A stretch of DNA of 64,000 nt from Branchipolynoe longqiensis (GCA_030323885.1 CM059186.1:167707417-167771416); one strand, 5' to 3'. Positions 33,548 through 42,772 are shown, counted from the first letter of the stretch. The notes: generated by a model not told the origin, from the letters alone. Numbers and translations are program-made.

Positions 33548-33788
33548 GTGGTGTGGTGGTGCTGGTGGTGCTGGTGGTGCTGGTGGTGCTGGTGGTGCTG
33601 GTGGTGCTGGTGGTGCTGGTGGTGCTGGTGGTGCTGGTGGTGCTGGTGGTGCTGGTGGTGCTGGTGGTGCTGGTGGTGCTGGTGGTGCTGGTGGTGCTGG
33701 TGGTGCTGGTGGTGCTGGTGGTGTTGGTGGTGCTGGTGGTGCTGGTGGTGCTGGTGGTGCTGGTGGTACTGGTGGTGCTGGTGGTGAA
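33548..33788. repeat. 9-bp GGTGGTGCT microsatellite-like array
   Basis: About 26 consecutive copies of ggtggtgct, almost perfect (variants at 33,724 and 33,768). Such purity suggests recent expansion and likely length polymorphism. All frames are open because the unit is 9 bp. Confidence 0.95.
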
Positions 33789-35082
33789 GCTGGGCAAAGA
33801 TAGCTGCCGTGAACCCTGACTTATACTTGTTGAGATACCAGGTCGCAGTTGTCATGGCGACCAGGGGCTAGCGCCCGAGCATCCACCTCCTGCGTGACAG
33901 TGCCACGCCATCTGGAGGGTGGCAGGCTAATTAAAACGGATCGCGGTCTCCCGGAAGGCCGCCAGGTCGGGCATTATCTGCGCTACCTCGCGGCAAAACC
34001 TCGCCCCAAAAACCCCCATCTGACTGTCAGGGCAGGTGTTTGGCACTGGACGGTTCGCGTTGCTTTTCACTTGTTTACGTTTTGCTTGAGAAGTAGTAAA
34101 AATGTTTGCTTGTCGCGCAAAGAAATGAAGGCTACGCGCATTGACAGCACCGATCAGAATTGTTTATGTGGTTACAAAGATGGACGATGATGAAGTATTA
34201 TGGCGATATAAATAAGTCCATGTTGACACAAACTGCCACATGGCGTGTTTACATTAGTTGGAAGAGTTACTACTGGCGCCACCTGTATTCAGATGCAGGT
34301 ACTATTCACACCCGCGATATCCACCACCAACCCGCCCTCTGGCGGCAATGGACGAACTGCTGATTTGGGCAGCAGCTCAGAAAATAACATGTTCTGTGGG
34401 GAAAACAGCTTAATAGAGGATTTCAACAAGCAGCCCGCCGTCTGGTGGCACTGACAATAACGAATTGTGTTGATAGCGGCTCACTGGACATGCTACACTG
34501 GAAAGTTCTAGATATAGTTTCCCCGGAAGTCAAAGAGATAGGAGTGTGTGGACGCAGGTGGCGACAGCGTGGTCGAATTTTGAATGAGGGATTTTTGGGT
34601 AGTAAGCACTGGTCCTTAGGCTACAACACGCAATTATTTGAAATCGTGGGCAAAGTTACACCATTTGCAGGCAGAGGGCGACACAATCGGTCATGTTGCA
34701 TAGTCGATACACATTTAATAAAAGATCAGTACAGTACATGACTTAGAATATAATAAGGAGTAAAAGGTTCTGATTAAAATAGTGATTGTTTTGCAAAAGT
34801 GAAACCTTAAGTTAAGTTTAATTAGCAGAAGGTGATTTCAAAAGTCAACATGCGATAATTACTAAAGACAAGCTTGACTCCCGGCCTTGCATACTTATAA
34901 CGCACAGCTGAGTGTAGAGCAGCAATTACCGGCGGGGAAGGATACATAGGCGCCGAGAAGACCGTCCCTCACTGAGCCTGCCCTGCGGTCGGACTTAGAC
35001 CACAATTAATTACATTTAGGAAATGGCAAAGAGGCCATCAATCAACGCAGGGGTTTCATCCATTTTAGACGATATCGCTTTG
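33789..35082. other. Least repetitive region, several CTCF-like motifs
   Basis: Unique-looking, moderately GC sequence. Words that fit much of the CTCF core (AGRKGGCRS or its reverse) occur near 34,274 (tggcgccacct), 34,330 (cgccctctggcgg), 34,437 (cgccgtctggtgg), 34,556 (caggtggcgac) and 34,674 (cagagggcgac). Open frames up to 113 codons show no recognisable domain. Confidence 0.35.
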
Positions 35083-35084
35083 CT

Positions 35085-35570
35085 ACATGTACGCAGAGGG
35101 GAAGGGGTGCAAAGGACGGGGCGGTGAGTTGGGGAGAGAGCAGGGTGGAGTGAGCGCAATGAGAGAGGGCAAGCGAGAAGTAGGACGAGGGGACAAGGGA
35201 GGGAAACAGAGCGTGAGGGAATGAGAGCGGGAGGGACTGAGAGAGCGAGAGAATGCTAGAGCGTGGGAGCACCAAAGAGCACAGCGAAGTGAGGGAATGA
35301 AAGCATGATTGTGCAAGAGAGAATGAGAGTGATGGGACAAGAGAGGGGCAGAGAGAGCGAGGGAATGACAGAGTGAGAAAGTGAAATTTAGAGAGCAACA
35401 GAGTGACCGGGTAAGGGGGTGAGAGCGTGAGAGAGTGCACAAGAGAGAGAAAGTGATAGGGGGAAGGACAGAGCGCGAGACAACAAACTAGAGTGAGAGG
35501 ACGAAAGACAGTGACACGGAGCGAGCAGGAGAAAGCGAGAGTGAGTGCAAGACGCGATAGAGTGTGAAGG
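35085..35570. repeat. GA-rich simple-sequence tract
   Basis: Purine-rich gagagagcgagagaatg-like words with interspersed T and C. The Ser/Leu-rich minus-strand frames are compositional. Confidence 0.7.
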
Positions 35571-36280
35571 GTGGGGGGTGCGGGGGGGGCCTGAGGTGAG
35601 ACCGGGGGTGACCTTTGGGGGTGAGGAGGGGGCCCTAGAGGGGGATGCGCTACCCTGATTAGGGGGGCCTGGGTGGGGTGACGTGAGGAGGGGGTGCCCC
35701 TGAAAAGGGCACGGTGAAGCGGATGGTGACCCTGGATGGTGGGGGGGGGGGGGGGGGTAAGGTCGAGGCAGGCTGACACTGTGAGGAGTAGATAGGGCGG
35801 GGGGCACAGGGTATCAGTGAAACAGCGGTTAGGTTGGAGTGGGTCGGTGAGAGTGAGGGTGGAGGAGGGTGAGGGTGAAGGAGGTGGGGGGTTGGCAGGC
35901 GGGTTGACCCCGGAGGGAGGCGGTGAGGGTGGGGTGGGAGGGAAGGCTAGAGGCGGTGTGGGCGATGGGGTAATGCTGTGGACAGGGTCAGAGGGGCATG
36001 GGGTTGTTGATGGTGTGGAGAAGCGGGTGAGGCAGGAAGTGGGTCATGCGGCGGGTGGAGGCGAGAAAGGCGGGGAGGGGGAGGGAGGCGGGGTATACTA
36101 GAAGGGGAACGGGGAGAGGGGGGATGGGGAGGGGGATGGAGGCGGAATGAGGTCGAGGTTGAGAGTACACAGAGTTTGAAAGGGCGGCGTGGGGCAGGGA
36201 GGGGGGAGTGGGCGAGGGGGGAGAGGAAGGGCGGGTGGCTACGGGCTGGCGGAAGGGTGAGGACGGCGTGGTGAGATATG
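35571..36280. repeat. G-rich tract
   Basis: G-dominated plus strand with a run of 17 G near 35,741 and an irregular gagggtggaggagggtgagg unit. No gene. Confidence 0.65.
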
Positions 36281-36735
36281 GTAATGGCAATGCAAATTTA
36301 ATAGCGCACTCTCACTGGGAGGAGCTACTCTAAGGAACTGCACCATAAAACCATAAGATAATACATTTATAACTTGCTTTAAAAAAAGTGTTGAAGGACA
36401 GAAATTTAATTTAACAGAAAAAAAACTATATTATACAGTGAGTGTCCAGGACAGATTACAATTCTACAAGAGATGCTGTTTTTCTTGCCGCCCCTCGTGG
36501 TATATTCCGTACAGGCATACATCGCGACGTGTGTGGAGAGAAGTGTGTGTGTGGGGGAGAGGGGAAGGAAGGGGGAGAGGAAGGCAGTGAGGGTCGGGAG
36601 GTCAGTGAGTGGGGATCTAACAAATGGGTTAATGTAGGTCAATTCGAGACACCTCGTCACGGATGAATGAACACTTCACGTGTGTGAAACGAATCGGGCC
36701 TCCTCACAGATGATTGTCCCTTGGGAATTAACGCC
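36281..36735. other. AT-rich unique region, no gene
   Basis: Nothing recognisable was found except a GT/GA-rich patch near 36,530-36,610. Confidence 0.3.
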
Positions 36736-37265
36736 AACGTTATCTCAGCGTTATCTCAGGGTTAGTTTGGACATATCGCGAGCTTATATCGGGGCTATGT
36801 CGGGGCTATCTCGCGGTTATCTCGCGGTTATCTCGACGCTATTATGGGGCTATTCCGGGGTTAATCTGAATGATATGGGGCTTATCTCGGGGTTATCTCG
36901 GGGTATATCGCGAGATTTTCTCGAGGCCATATCGTGGCTATCTCCGGGCTATCTCGCGGATATCTCGAGAGTATCTCGAGGATATCTCGAGCCTATCTAG
37001 GGGATATCGCGGGACTATCTCGCGGCTATATCGAAGTTATTATGGGGCTATTCCTGTGTTATTCTGGACTATCTCGGGGTCATCTCGAATATATCTCGGG
37101 GTCATCTCGAAGGCTATCTCTGGGTTATATCATCTCAAGATCACCCCGGTACCATGTCATGGCTATCTTGAGGCTATCACAAGGTTATCTGGGGGCTATC
37201 TTAGGATTTATTGGGGATATCCCTGGACTATCTCAAGGCTATCTCGGACATCTCGGCGCTATCTC
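36736..37265. repeat. 12-bp GGCTATCTCGGG minisatellite
   Basis: About 40 degenerate copies of a 12-bp word, ggctatctcggg or ggttatctcgcg, often containing tctcga/tctcgc. The period explains the open frames with Y-L-R-A-I-S-R-type repeats. Confidence 0.85.
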
Positions 37266-37469
37266 TGACTGCCAATATCAGAGTAGTTCGGTCTGGCTAT
37301 CACCAAGGCCTGTGCGCACCTGAAACTGAAAGCTCCAGGGAGAGCCCCAACCAGCAGTCTGCCTCACTGTATCTGCATATTTGGTGCTTGAGATTCCTGC
37401 ACACAGGGAACATTATATTACCTGTATTGGAAGGAGTTAACGAGCATGTTGTTATTCTGCCTGTTTCAT

Positions 37470-37664
37470 GGATATATATATATATATATGTGATGTATAA
37501 GGATTATGTGAGTATAAATGCATGGAAGGGAATGTCCCCTATATTATCACGGATATGGTGTGTACAAGTTCATGGGTGACACCATGTTCACAGTTGGGAC
37601 AGGTGGCAGCACCACCCCCAACGTTACCAGTGGCGTGAAATACTGTCACTTACACACTGGAATA
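37470..37664. repeat. Dispersed repeat family 2, copy 1
   Basis: Matches 53,017-53,215 over about 190 bp. Shared words include tatatatatatgtg, tgtataagga/actta, gagtataaa, tggaagggaa, ccctatatt, catgggtgac, agttgggacagg and accacccc. It ends where the Ngaro-like element begins, so the retroelement inserted into or beside this repeat. Confidence 0.7.
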
Positions 37665-37869
37665 TTATGTGTATTATAATGGATTATAATAATATAAAGA
37701 ACGAAGCAGAGTCCAAGGTTAATTATTATTATTATTATTGTATTATTCATTGCTTTCATAAGATTCGAAGTTGCGCGCCCACCCTGTTTCGGCGCGCGTG
37801 TATGGGGCGCTACCTGTGTCGCGCGGAATAATATCTAAGAAACGGGATCACTCCGACGAAATTTTCCTT
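37665..37869 (+). repeat. Split direct repeat A1
   Basis: Left terminal repeat of the Ngaro-like element. It includes a TTA microsatellite and the GC-rich word gttgcgcgcccaccctgttt. It should hold promoter elements because it lies upstream of gag, but no clear TATA box can be assigned. Confidence 0.9.
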
Positions 37870-37915
37870 GGGCACGGTCATGTCTGGCTAATGCTGAATA
37901 TCTGCCATACTGGAC

Positions 37916-39001
37916 ATGCCGTATTGTGACGCGTGCGGGTCTTCGCACAGAGTCGAAAGGAGTTGCAAAAAGAAGAAAGGAAGGAGGAAGGGGAAGAAGT
38001 TTCAGTCGACTAGAGTGACACGGGGGATGGCAGCCACAGAAGCAGCCACAGAAGTAGCCGAAATGTCTAATACGGACTCTCGAGACAATTCACCTGAGTT
38101 AGCAGCGAAAATAGCTTCACTAACATTGGAGGAAGAGGAGAAAAAAGTGTTAAAAGAAATTAATGACATGGCATTAGAAAAACGAGTAGCTGAGCTGAGG
38201 GACCGACGGGACGAAATGAAGAAACAACGTGAGGGGCGGTACCAGGGCTACAATGACGGGTCAGGTCGCACGACGGCGGCCATAATGGACGACAGGAGGA
38301 CGACTGGTGCCGCCGGCACCGCCGGTTGCACTAGGACGGCAGCCATTGACGAACATTCAGAGTACGGAATGGCAAAGATGCAACATAGGTCAAGAACCCG
38401 AAGGCGGAGACGAACTCCGTCTGACTCCAGAAGCAGGAGCAGCAGTAGTACGCGAAGGCGCAGAAGTAAGTGGAGTCTACGACGTCATGCGGTACTAGGT
38501 AAAGAAGTCAAAAAGTTAAATTGCTACGAGCTTATCACTGCGTCCATTCGCTGGTGTTTGGACATACAAGCCTTAACAGTTAAAGATTTTCGTGCTTTTC
38601 TTGAACATGTTTGTTTCCTGGCTTCCCGTGCGCGTCAAAATGACTTCCTTGATAGCACTCATGTCGAGTATGACAAGGACATAAGGAAGTTAGCGGAAGT
38701 CGAAGGTTTTGCTGCTTTCGGAAGCGGGAACACTGGCTTATGCATGTTTCACTATGGGATGCATAATATGCGCACCAAAAAGCCGGCAGCCTATACAAGT
38801 ACACGTAAAACAAACACGTATACTAAAGATGGTAAGACAGGCTGTTTCAGATGGAACAAGGAGGCGGGATGTAGTAGAAGTGAAGAGGCGTGTAATTTCG
38901 GACATTGGTGCGCAAAGTGTGGAAGCAAAAATCACAAAAAAATACAGCTGTTCGAAGGAATGACGAGTTGCTGCCAAGGCCAAGAACTGCAGTGGTGTTA
39001 A
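37916..39001 (+). CDS. gag: Gag-like zinc-finger protein of Ngaro-like element
   Basis: A 361-residue protein likely to bind and package the element's RNA. In order: an N-terminal C-x2-C-x3-H-x5-C cluster (residues 4-17), a basic KKKKGRRKGKK stretch, a charged predicted coiled coil (about 68-108), an Arg/Ser-rich region (about 158-185) and a central helical region (about 200-270). A C-terminal zinc array follows: C310, C319, C326, H330 (CCCH type), then C332-x2-C335-x4-H340. This arrangement resembles Gag proteins of DIRS-order elements. The ATG at 37,916 is the first in a long frame, 46 bp after repeat A1. The frame may shift at an A7 run (38,936-38,942) just after the last zinc residues, so the final ~20 residues may not be original. 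The pol frame opens at 38,964, overlapping the end by 38 nt. Confidence 0.8.
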   Translation: MPYCDACGSSHRVERSCKKKKGRRKGKKFQSTRVTRGMAATEAATEVAEMSNTDSRDNSPELAAKIASLTLEEEEKKVLKEINDMALEKRVAELRDRRDEMKKQREGRYQGYNDGSGRTTAAIMDDRRTTGAAGTAGCTRTAAIDEHSEYGMAKMQHRSRTRRRRRTPSDSRSRSSSSTRRRRSKWSLRRHAVLGKEVKKLNCYELITASIRWCLDIQALTVKDFRAFLEHVCFLASRARQNDFLDSTHVEYDKDIRKLAEVEGFAAFGSGNTGLCMFHYGMHNMRTKKPAAYTSTRKTNTYTKDGKTGCFRWNKEAGCSRSEEACNFGHWCAKCGSKNHKKIQLFEGMTSCCQGQELQWC

Positions 39002-39929
39002 ACATAATAATAGTAAAACTGCATCCAAGTTGAATTGTCTGAAGTTGCAATGTGTTCCAAATTTGACTGAAGTTGATATTGTGGGTGCGCGTGTGGGTGA
39101 TATACCCATGAAGGTCAACAAACTACACTCAGCTGAGCTCCATACGTCAAATGACAAGCTCAGTGATCCCAAACAATTGACTATCGTTAATAAAAACTGT
39201 GCCTGCACTGTTGTTAACAAGACTGTTGAATGTCCGGTCAAATTAAGTGAACAGCATTGTATTGATAATACTAGTCTTAATAACCCTTTGCTTTGCAGGC
39301 GTCAAGCTACCGTCAATCAAAATAATGTTACATGTGATGCAAATACTATTGTGCCGACTGGGTCTGTGGTAATAGACCACTTGAGGGACCAGCTGGTATG
39401 CGGCGCCAAGGGGGCGCCAAATTATGTAGGCCAGGTTAACAGAGTAGATTGCAGTCATGCTGAGGAATGTGCTAACAATGTTACATGTGCTACTAATGAG
39501 CAAAATAAATCTCAAAATGTTAGGCCTAACGACGGTGAGTATGGTCGTGAAAATAATGAGAATATTGCAAATAGCCAAGTTAACAGTACAGCAAAGGATT
39601 GGGTGCATATAAAAGATAGTAGTAAAAATGATATTTTCTATGTCGAAACAATTGAAGGAGATTGTAATTATTGGAAATTTCACATTAGAGAGGTGCCGGA
39701 AGCTGTGCCGACAGTAATTAATGTAACTAATGATTGCATTAACGGTAAGTGCCATTGCATACACTACATCGCCGGCAACATCGTACAGCTGAAACCATGT
39801 CGAGTAATATGCGAGCTGTGGTTGCGGGGAGATTCTGATCCGGATTGGGTATACATTCTTTGGGGAGTAGTATTTGGCTTCCATGTTACTAACGGTGACT
39901 GTACGGCAGAATATAATACAAAATTCTAA
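38964..39929 (+). CDS. pol: Pol N-terminal region, ends at an in-frame stop
   Basis: Open frame upstream of the RT in the same reading frame, closed by a single TAA at 39,927-39,929. It has no recognised enzyme domain. I see no D-T/S-G aspartic protease motif. It is rich in Asn and Cys. The last ~60 residues (from RGDSDPDWVYILWGVVFG) look like the conserved region that precedes the RT in DIRS-order pol proteins, and reading resumes beyond the stop into RT. The frame opens at 38,964, just after a stop, and overlaps gag by 38 nt in the +1 frame; no convincing ATG start exists near the gag end. It may be expressed by frameshifting or splicing. The stop suggests recent inactivation. Confidence 0.7.
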   Translation, partial: RVAAKAKNCSGVKHNNSKTASKLNCLKLQCVPNLTEVDIVGARVGDIPMKVNKLHSAELHTSNDKLSDPKQLTIVNKNCACTVVNKTVECPVKLSEQHCIDNTSLNNPLLCRRQATVNQNNVTCDANTIVPTGSVVIDHLRDQLVCGAKGAPNYVGQVNRVDCSHAEECANNVTCATNEQNKSQNVRPNDGEYGRENNENIANSQVNSTAKDWVHIKDSSKNDIFYVETIEGDCNYWKFHIREVPEAVPTVINVTNDCINGKCHCIHYIAGNIVQLKPCRVICELWLRGDSDPDWVYILWGVVFGFHVTNGDCTAEYNTKF

Positions 39930-41498
39930 AAGATTGGCAACCCGAGTTATGAAAACATAATAAGTGACAAGTTAAGATCTGAGATCGATCAAAGCATTAT
40001 TTCTCTGACCGACCACACCCCACAGTGTGTGCATAATATATGTTGTATACCAAAGGAGGTAGGTGGGAGAGGGATAATAGATTGCAGTAGGCCTAAAGGC
40101 AGTTCAATCAATGAATACACGGAACAAGTGTCCAATAAATTTCATTACAAAAGCATTGATGATGTAGTGGACATGATGAGCCAAGGCGATTACCTCGCCA
40201 CGGTAGATCTAAAAGATGCTTACCGTGCTGTAGCAATACACCCAACAGATAGACAAAAACAGGGCTTGGTATGGGATTTTAATATCCAAGGAGAAGGGCC
40301 GGTGTACATGCTAGACAATAGACTGTGCATGGGTCTGTCATCCAGCCCCTTTGTATTTTCAAAAATATCGGACTTTATTTGCAGATGCGCAATTAGGGAA
40401 GGCATTACTAATATAGTAAATTATTTGGATGATTTCTGCATTGTGGCACCAGACTGGGACAGTGTTCAGGAGCAACAAAATAAACTAATTGCTATGTTAC
40501 GTCGGATTGGGTTCTACGTAAGTTTTAAAAAGCTTATTTCCCCTGCTACTAAAATAAGATTTCTAGGTATACTTATTGACTCGATTAAACTTGAATTAAC
40601 TCTGCTAAGCGATAAGCTCAATAAGCTGCGTAAACTATTGATGTCATTTAAAGGCAGGAAAAAGGCAACTAAGAGAGAACTCGAGAGGTTAGGCGGAATG
40701 TTAGCCCACTGCACCAAAGTAGTGCGTGGTGGGCAAACTTTTTCGCGTCGGGTGTATGACTTGATGAACACAGTAAGGGAACCATATTATAAAATTCGCT
40801 TAAACGCGGGGTTCAGAGAAGATATTCAATGGTGGATTGATTTTGCAAATGAATTCAATGGTACAGCATTAATGCTAGGGACATTTTCAGCAGTAAAGGC
40901 CAGCTATAGTGACTCTAGTAAATGGGGTTATGGAGCGATGCAGGATACGGATTGGCTTGTAGGCTGTTTTGACCCGACTTTTTCGAAATCATTGAAGGCG
41001 GCTGTGGGCCACCATTATGATGAACCAGAAGATGAAATTAGAGAATCGCATATCAATTCACAGGAGATGTGGGCTGTGTATGCGGCTGCAAGGCGCTGGG
41101 CACCTAGTTGGGAGGGTTCCTCACTAGTAATGGTCACAGACAGTGCCACAGTAGAAGCGGCACTATGTACAGGAAGATCTAAATGTAAATTAGTTATGTA
41201 CTATTTGAGAAGACTTTTTTGGATGTCCATTAAATATAATTTTGTTTTTACTGCGGTGCACATAACTAGTGAATCAAATGTAATAACAGATGCCTTAAGT
41301 AGACTAAACGTTATTGGCATGGAGAAAATCATTTATGAGTCAAACCCAGATGAAAGACTTTGTTGTAGTAGTTTATTTAAACAATCATTTTCTTTGCAGA
41401 AATCGATAAGCTTAAGGCAGAGCAGAGGGAGTTTCAGCAAAAATACTACGCGCCAAACTCCTTATCAACAAGAGCTGTGCAGATCAATAAGTATTTGA
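39930..41498 (+). CDS. pol: Reverse transcriptase-RNase H of Ngaro-like element
   Basis: Continuous with the upstream pol frame apart from the TAA at 39,927. Numbering from codon 40,029, RT motifs are ATVDLKDAYRA (about 57-67, first catalytic Asp), LCMGLSSSPFVF (about 99-110), NYLDDFC (about 131-137, catalytic Asp pair) and IRFLGILID (about 176-184). RNase H follows with YSDSSKWG (D295), SQEMWA (E346), VTDSA (D371) and ITDALSR (D421), so all four acidic positions are present. The enzyme copies element RNA to cDNA and removes the RNA. No methyltransferase domain lies between RNase H and the recombinase. The end overlaps the recombinase frame by 118 nt in another phase. All recognised catalytic residues look intact. 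Confidence 0.9.
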   Translation, partial: KIGNPSYENIISDKLRSEIDQSIISLTDHTPQCVHNICCIPKEVGGRGIIDCSRPKGSSINEYTEQVSNKFHYKSIDDVVDMMSQGDYLATVDLKDAYRAVAIHPTDRQKQGLVWDFNIQGEGPVYMLDNRLCMGLSSSPFVFSKISDFICRCAIREGITNIVNYLDDFCIVAPDWDSVQEQQNKLIAMLRRIGFYVSFKKLISPATKIRFLGILIDSIKLELTLLSDKLNKLRKLLMSFKGRKKATKRELERLGGMLAHCTKVVRGGQTFSRRVYDLMNTVREPYYKIRLNAGFREDIQWWIDFANEFNGTALMLGTFSAVKASYSDSSKWGYGAMQDTDWLVGCFDPTFSKSLKAAVGHHYDEPEDEIRESHINSQEMWAVYAAARRWAPSWEGSSLVMVTDSATVEAALCTGRSKCKLVMYYLRRLFWMSIKYNFVFTAVHITSESNVITDALSRLNVIGMEKIIYESNPDERLCCSSLFKQSFSLQKSISLRQSRGSFSKNTTRQTPYQQELCRSISI

Positions 41499-42358
41499 CT
41501 TTTGTAGATGAATTTTCGGAGACACATGCTCCTTTCCCGTGTAGTTCGATGCAAGTGGCGTTGTACGCTACATGGTTGGCCAGAACATTGAAATATTCGT
41601 CTATAATTAATTATCTGAGTGGCTTGAATTTCTTCCTCAAAGAGCAAGGAGCGGAACAAATTGATTATTCTGACTTCATAATATCTTCAACCCTGCGGAG
41701 AATTCGTAGAGATCTAGGGGACATGCCTAGTCAGGCGGTACCGTTATTACCTGATATGCTTAGACTGATATTTTCTTATCTTACTATGAATCCTGGACAT
41801 ATTGCTTGGAAAGCAGCTGTTTTGTGCAGTTTTAGAGGTCTGCTAAGGAAATCGAATGTGACCCTTTCTGAATCCATGCTCCTCCAGAAGGATTTTAAGT
41901 TTTACCCTTGGGGTATGTTAATGCAAATACATAGTTCAAAAACAATACAAGTTAAGGAGAGAACACTCGATATCCCTGTAGCCAGATGTCCAAAATTAGA
42001 CATATGTGCAGTCTATTGGACGGAAAGACATTTTTCTGATTGTCCGGCTGCTATAGACTCGCCCGCTTTCCTATTGCCAAATGATGAGGGTGGAAGCTCA
42101 CCCTTGACGTATAGGATATATCAATCTACTCTCAAGCTGTTTGGAGGCCGGGCAGGCCTCAATGTTGATATGTTGTCATCGCATTCTTTGCGTAGGGGTG
42201 GGTGCACATACCTCTCTATGTGTGGAGCAACCTTGGAGGAGATAAAGACCAGGGGGGATTGGACTAGTAATGCGGTGTTCCAGTATTTAAAGACCCCCCT
42301 GACAGTGCGTATAATGAATGACATGAGAGTGGCAGCCAGGTTGGCTGCAAAGAATTAA
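41381..42358 (+). CDS. Tyrosine recombinase of Ngaro-like element
   Basis: An open frame of about 325 codons, offset from pol, with no clear ATG start (frame opens at 41,381 after a TAA). An N-terminal SAM-like core-binding region runs from about KLKAEQREFQ to LKEQGAEQ. The catalytic domain contains, numbered from codon 41,477, an arginine in FRGLLRKSNV (R124), HSLRRGG (H236 and R239), RGDWTS (W262 in the second histidine/tryptophan position) and VFQY (Y270, the nucleophile). It is expected to integrate a circular cDNA by site-specific-type strand exchange instead of using a DDE integrase. A possible 3' splice site (ctttgcag, ending 41,399) lies near its start. The stop at 42,356 is 33 bp before repeat B1. 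Confidence 0.88.
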   Translation, partial: TIIFFAEIDKLKAEQREFQQKYYAPNSLSTRAVQINKYLTFVDEFSETHAPFPCSSMQVALYATWLARTLKYSSIINYLSGLNFFLKEQGAEQIDYSDFIISSTLRRIRRDLGDMPSQAVPLLPDMLRLIFSYLTMNPGHIAWKAAVLCSFRGLLRKSNVTLSESMLLQKDFKFYPWGMLMQIHSSKTIQVKERTLDIPVARCPKLDICAVYWTERHFSDCPAAIDSPAFLLPNDEGGSSPLTYRIYQSTLKLFGGRAGLNVDMLSSHSLRRGGCTYLSMCGATLEEIKTRGDWTSNAVFQYLKTPLTVRIMNDMRVAARLAAKN

Positions 42359-42391
42359 TCAGAGTTGGGTTGGAGGGACCGTTGGGTCTTT

Positions 42392-42476
42392 GGCATATTT
42401 ACGTTCCGCCAGAGCTAATAAATAGAACTCAGCCCAACTCTGTGTTTGTCCATCCTTATACGGCCGTAGTGGCTTA
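42392..42476 (+). repeat. Split direct repeat B1
   Basis: 85 bp, starting ggcatatttacgttccgcc and ending cggccgtagtggctta. It directly abuts A2. Confidence 0.9.
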
Positions 42477-42678
42477 TGTGTATTATAATGGATTATAATA
42501 ATATAAAGAACGAAGCAGAGTCCAAGGTTAATTATTATTATTATTATTGTATTATTCATTGCTTTCATATGATTCGAAGTTGCGCGCCCACCCTGTTTCG
42601 ACGCGCGTGTATGGGGCGCTACCTGTGTCGCGCGGAATAATATCTAAGAAACGGGATCACTCCGACGAAATTTTCCTT
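42474..42678 (+). repeat. Split direct repeat A2
   Basis: Internal copy of A1, 205 bp, differing at two positions (ataag/atatg and tcggc/tcgac). Confidence 0.9.
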
Positions 42679-42687
42679 TTTAGGTGG

Positions 42688-42772
42688 GGCATATTTACGT
42701 TCCGCCAGAGCTAATAAATAGAACTCAGCCCAACTCTGTGTTTGTCCATCCTTATACGGCCGTAGTGGCTTA
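42688..42772 (+). repeat. Split direct repeat B2
   Basis: Right end of the element, 85 bp, identical to B1 by my reading. It is followed by a TATATATA stretch. Confidence 0.9.

Larger units (their letters stand above)
37665..42772 (+). mobile_element. Ngaro-like (DIRS order) tyrosine-recombinase retroelement
   Basis: A 5.1-kb element with split direct repeats in the order A1-ORFs-B1-A2-B2. A1 (37,665-37,869) and A2 (42,474-42,678) are both 205 bp, with two substitutions by my reading. B1 (42,392-42,476) and B2 (42,688-42,772) are both 85 bp and look identical. It encodes a Gag-like protein, an RT-RNase H and a tyrosine recombinase, with no integrase, no protease motif and no adenine methyltransferase domain. 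That combination fits Ngaro rather than DIRS1/PAT, which carry a methyltransferase. Near-identical repeats mean a recent insertion. One in-frame stop splits pol. A 5' dispersed repeat flanks it, and there is no obvious target duplication, as expected for recombinase-mediated insertion. Confidence 0.9.

Noticed and set aside
33100..33855. His/Gln- and Thr/Ser-rich frames
   Set aside because: Translations of GGT-rich and 9-bp repeats, also open in other frames.
33849..34190. 113-codon frame beginning after the GGT arrays
   Set aside because: No recognisable domain, no splice context and no supporting neighbours.
38738..39884. Antisense frames of 167 and 213 codons over the Ngaro-like gag and pol
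   Set aside because: They are shadows opposite the real pol frame, with no recognisable domains.
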